Shown: positions 39,808 through 40,466 of the stretch, piece after piece
Numbering within the stretch: the first letter of the stretch is position 1
Layout: the number at the start of each line of letters is the position of its first letter
Position numbers and translations under genes: made by a program
The notes under the pieces: generated by a model
The model's database searches: none
The model's input: the letters and a program-made list of their open reading frames with translations, nothing else
What the model was told of the DNA's origin: nothing
Source: Betaproteobacteria bacterium RIFCSPLOWO2_02_FULL_68_150
Lineage (GTDB): Bacteria > Pseudomonadota > Gammaproteobacteria > Burkholderiales > SG8-39
Reading direction: 5' to 3'
NCBI GenBank assembly: GCA_001771975.1
Contig: MERE01000101.1
Coordinates: 1-40,466, forward strand
Length of the DNA stretch: 40,466 nt

Positions 39808-40466
39808 GCCCTCACATAGGCCCAGCCGCCCTGAAGACGCTTGACCACCTGGTCGAGCGCCGAAGGCGCGACCTCGACACCTGGCAGCAGCCGTACTACG
39901 ACGCCCTTCTCGCGCAGCCGGTCGATGCTCTGGTTGCACGCCACGAGGGTCACGCCGGGGTACGCGGCGCGTAGCGCAGCCAGCCGCTCCGGAAACGGGG
40001 CAACGTCGGAGCGCAGCATGTCGAGCCCGCTGCTGTTGGCGACGACCTCCACGCGCAGCCAGCGTCCATCCCGGCTCGCCGCGCGCAGCACATCCTCGAT
40101 CTCGTCCAGCGCCGTGCCAATCGTCTCGCGGCGCGAGGTACTGACGTGAACCAGAATGCGGTCGCCCACGACCTCACGCAGCGTCGCACCGGCCGTGAGC
40201 GCGCGCTCCAGCTCGATCGCCTCGGGGCCCCATGCCGAACGGCCCAGCCAGCCGGTCGCCACGCTCAAAAGGCAAACTGCCGCGATGGCGGCCCAGCGTG
40301 TTCCCCGCAAGGGTGCCCGGGGCGCGACCGCTGGCTGCGCGTATGCGTTCTGCACAAGGTCCTTCACCGCGCGGATGCCGCAAACCTGCGCGCGAAGACC
40401 CTCATCCTGCTGCAACCGCGCCGCGACACGGGCCCATTCGGCCTGGTCGAGCTCGCCGTCGACGAA
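39804..40466 (-). CDS. Anti-sigma-like N-terminus / membrane helix / DsrE-like domain (5' end outside window)
   Basis: The visible 220 residues begin mid-protein with FVDGELDQAEWARVAARL, like the first helices of anti-sigma factors (AxVDGEL). A membrane helix follows (WAAIAAVCLLSVATGWLG, about 30 residues before the soluble part). Then comes a domain with ILVHVSTSR, VEVVANSSGLDMLRSD and TLVACNQSIDRLREKG, ending SALDQVVKRLQGGWAYVRA. This last part fits the DsrE/DsrF-like family, including its Cys in LVACNQSID. The topology would put the DsrE-like part in the periplasm. The start codon lies beyond 40466, and an ECF sigma gene would be expected just upstream of it. Confidence 0.75.
   Translation of the reverse strand, partial: FVDGELDQAEWARVAARLQQDEGLRAQVCGIRAVKDLVQNAYAQPAVAPRAPLRGTRWAAIAAVCLLSVATGWLGRSAWGPEAIELERALTAGATLREVVGDRILVHVSTSRRETIGTALDEIEDVLRAASRDGRWLRVEVVANSSGLDMLRSDVAPFPERLAALRAAYPGVTLVACNQSIDRLREKGVVVRLLPGVEVAPSALDQVVKRLQGGWAYVRA

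Noticed and set aside
1..40466. CRISPR arrays, tRNA or rRNA genes, insertion sequences, prophage
   Set aside because: I read both strands for regular repeats, tRNA-like arms, transposase or integrase motifs and terminal inverted repeats and found none.

Overview
This is about 40 kb of chromosomal DNA from a high-GC Gram-negative bacterium, most likely a betaproteobacterium (Burkholderiales-like, possibly uncultured). The evidence is a GlnRS gene, a COG2984-type orphan binding protein, a TAXI-type binding protein, EttA, a CpxAR/Spy-like cassette, many CoA-ligase, SDR and hydantoinase-type genes, and dense packing with many 4-nt ATGA/GTGA overlaps. No rRNA, tRNA, CRISPR array, prophage or intact insertion sequence was seen, and no stretch over 300 bases lacks a gene.

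Layout. 1-7046 (minus strand) is a five-gene catabolic operon: alpha/beta hydrolase, MFS transporter, HyuA, HyuB and a phenylacetate-CoA-ligase-like enzyme that runs off the left edge. 7083-11495 holds an EamA exporter and an AttF/G-AttH-like pair (YbbP-type permease plus CrtC/AttH lipocalin-like protein) with no ATPase beside it. 11540-15169 has a membrane-bound class III nucleotide cyclase, an orphan ABC binding protein and a quinone-reductase-like dehydrogenase. glnS follows (15228-16910), then a cold-shock gene with a long leader and a strong terminator.

17327-17941 and 21861-23125 are two copies of an unrecognised small-protein module. Each copy begins just downstream of a near-identical intrinsic terminator hairpin. 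Between them lie a GST, a 5'-truncated metallo-beta-lactamase-fold gene, a dienoyl-CoA-isomerase-like crotonase and an acyl-CoA synthetase. 23201-25515 carries arfB with a small Cys/His-rich partner, a secreted Sm-like protein and a membrane-anchored TAXI protein. 25721-29360 runs DUF3300 protein, two SDRs and a LOG-family protein. 29357-31458 is a slipin/NfeD pair, followed by an orphan NarL-type regulator, a PlsC-like acyltransferase and ettA. 34644-37710 contains a small membrane protein and a Spy/response regulator/kinase operon preceded by a CpxR-like box on its promoter. 37805-39369 holds an M20 peptidase and a coupled 57-residue protein. The right end has a gutted Mut7-C gene and an anti-sigma-like/DsrE fusion that runs off the window.

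The best candidate for something undescribed is the duplicated small-protein module. One copy follows csp and its terminator. The other has its own promoter followed by a perfect 12-bp terminator stem, so both may be controlled by terminator read-through. Two genes (MBL-fold and Mut7-C) look internally deleted, which suggests ongoing gene loss.
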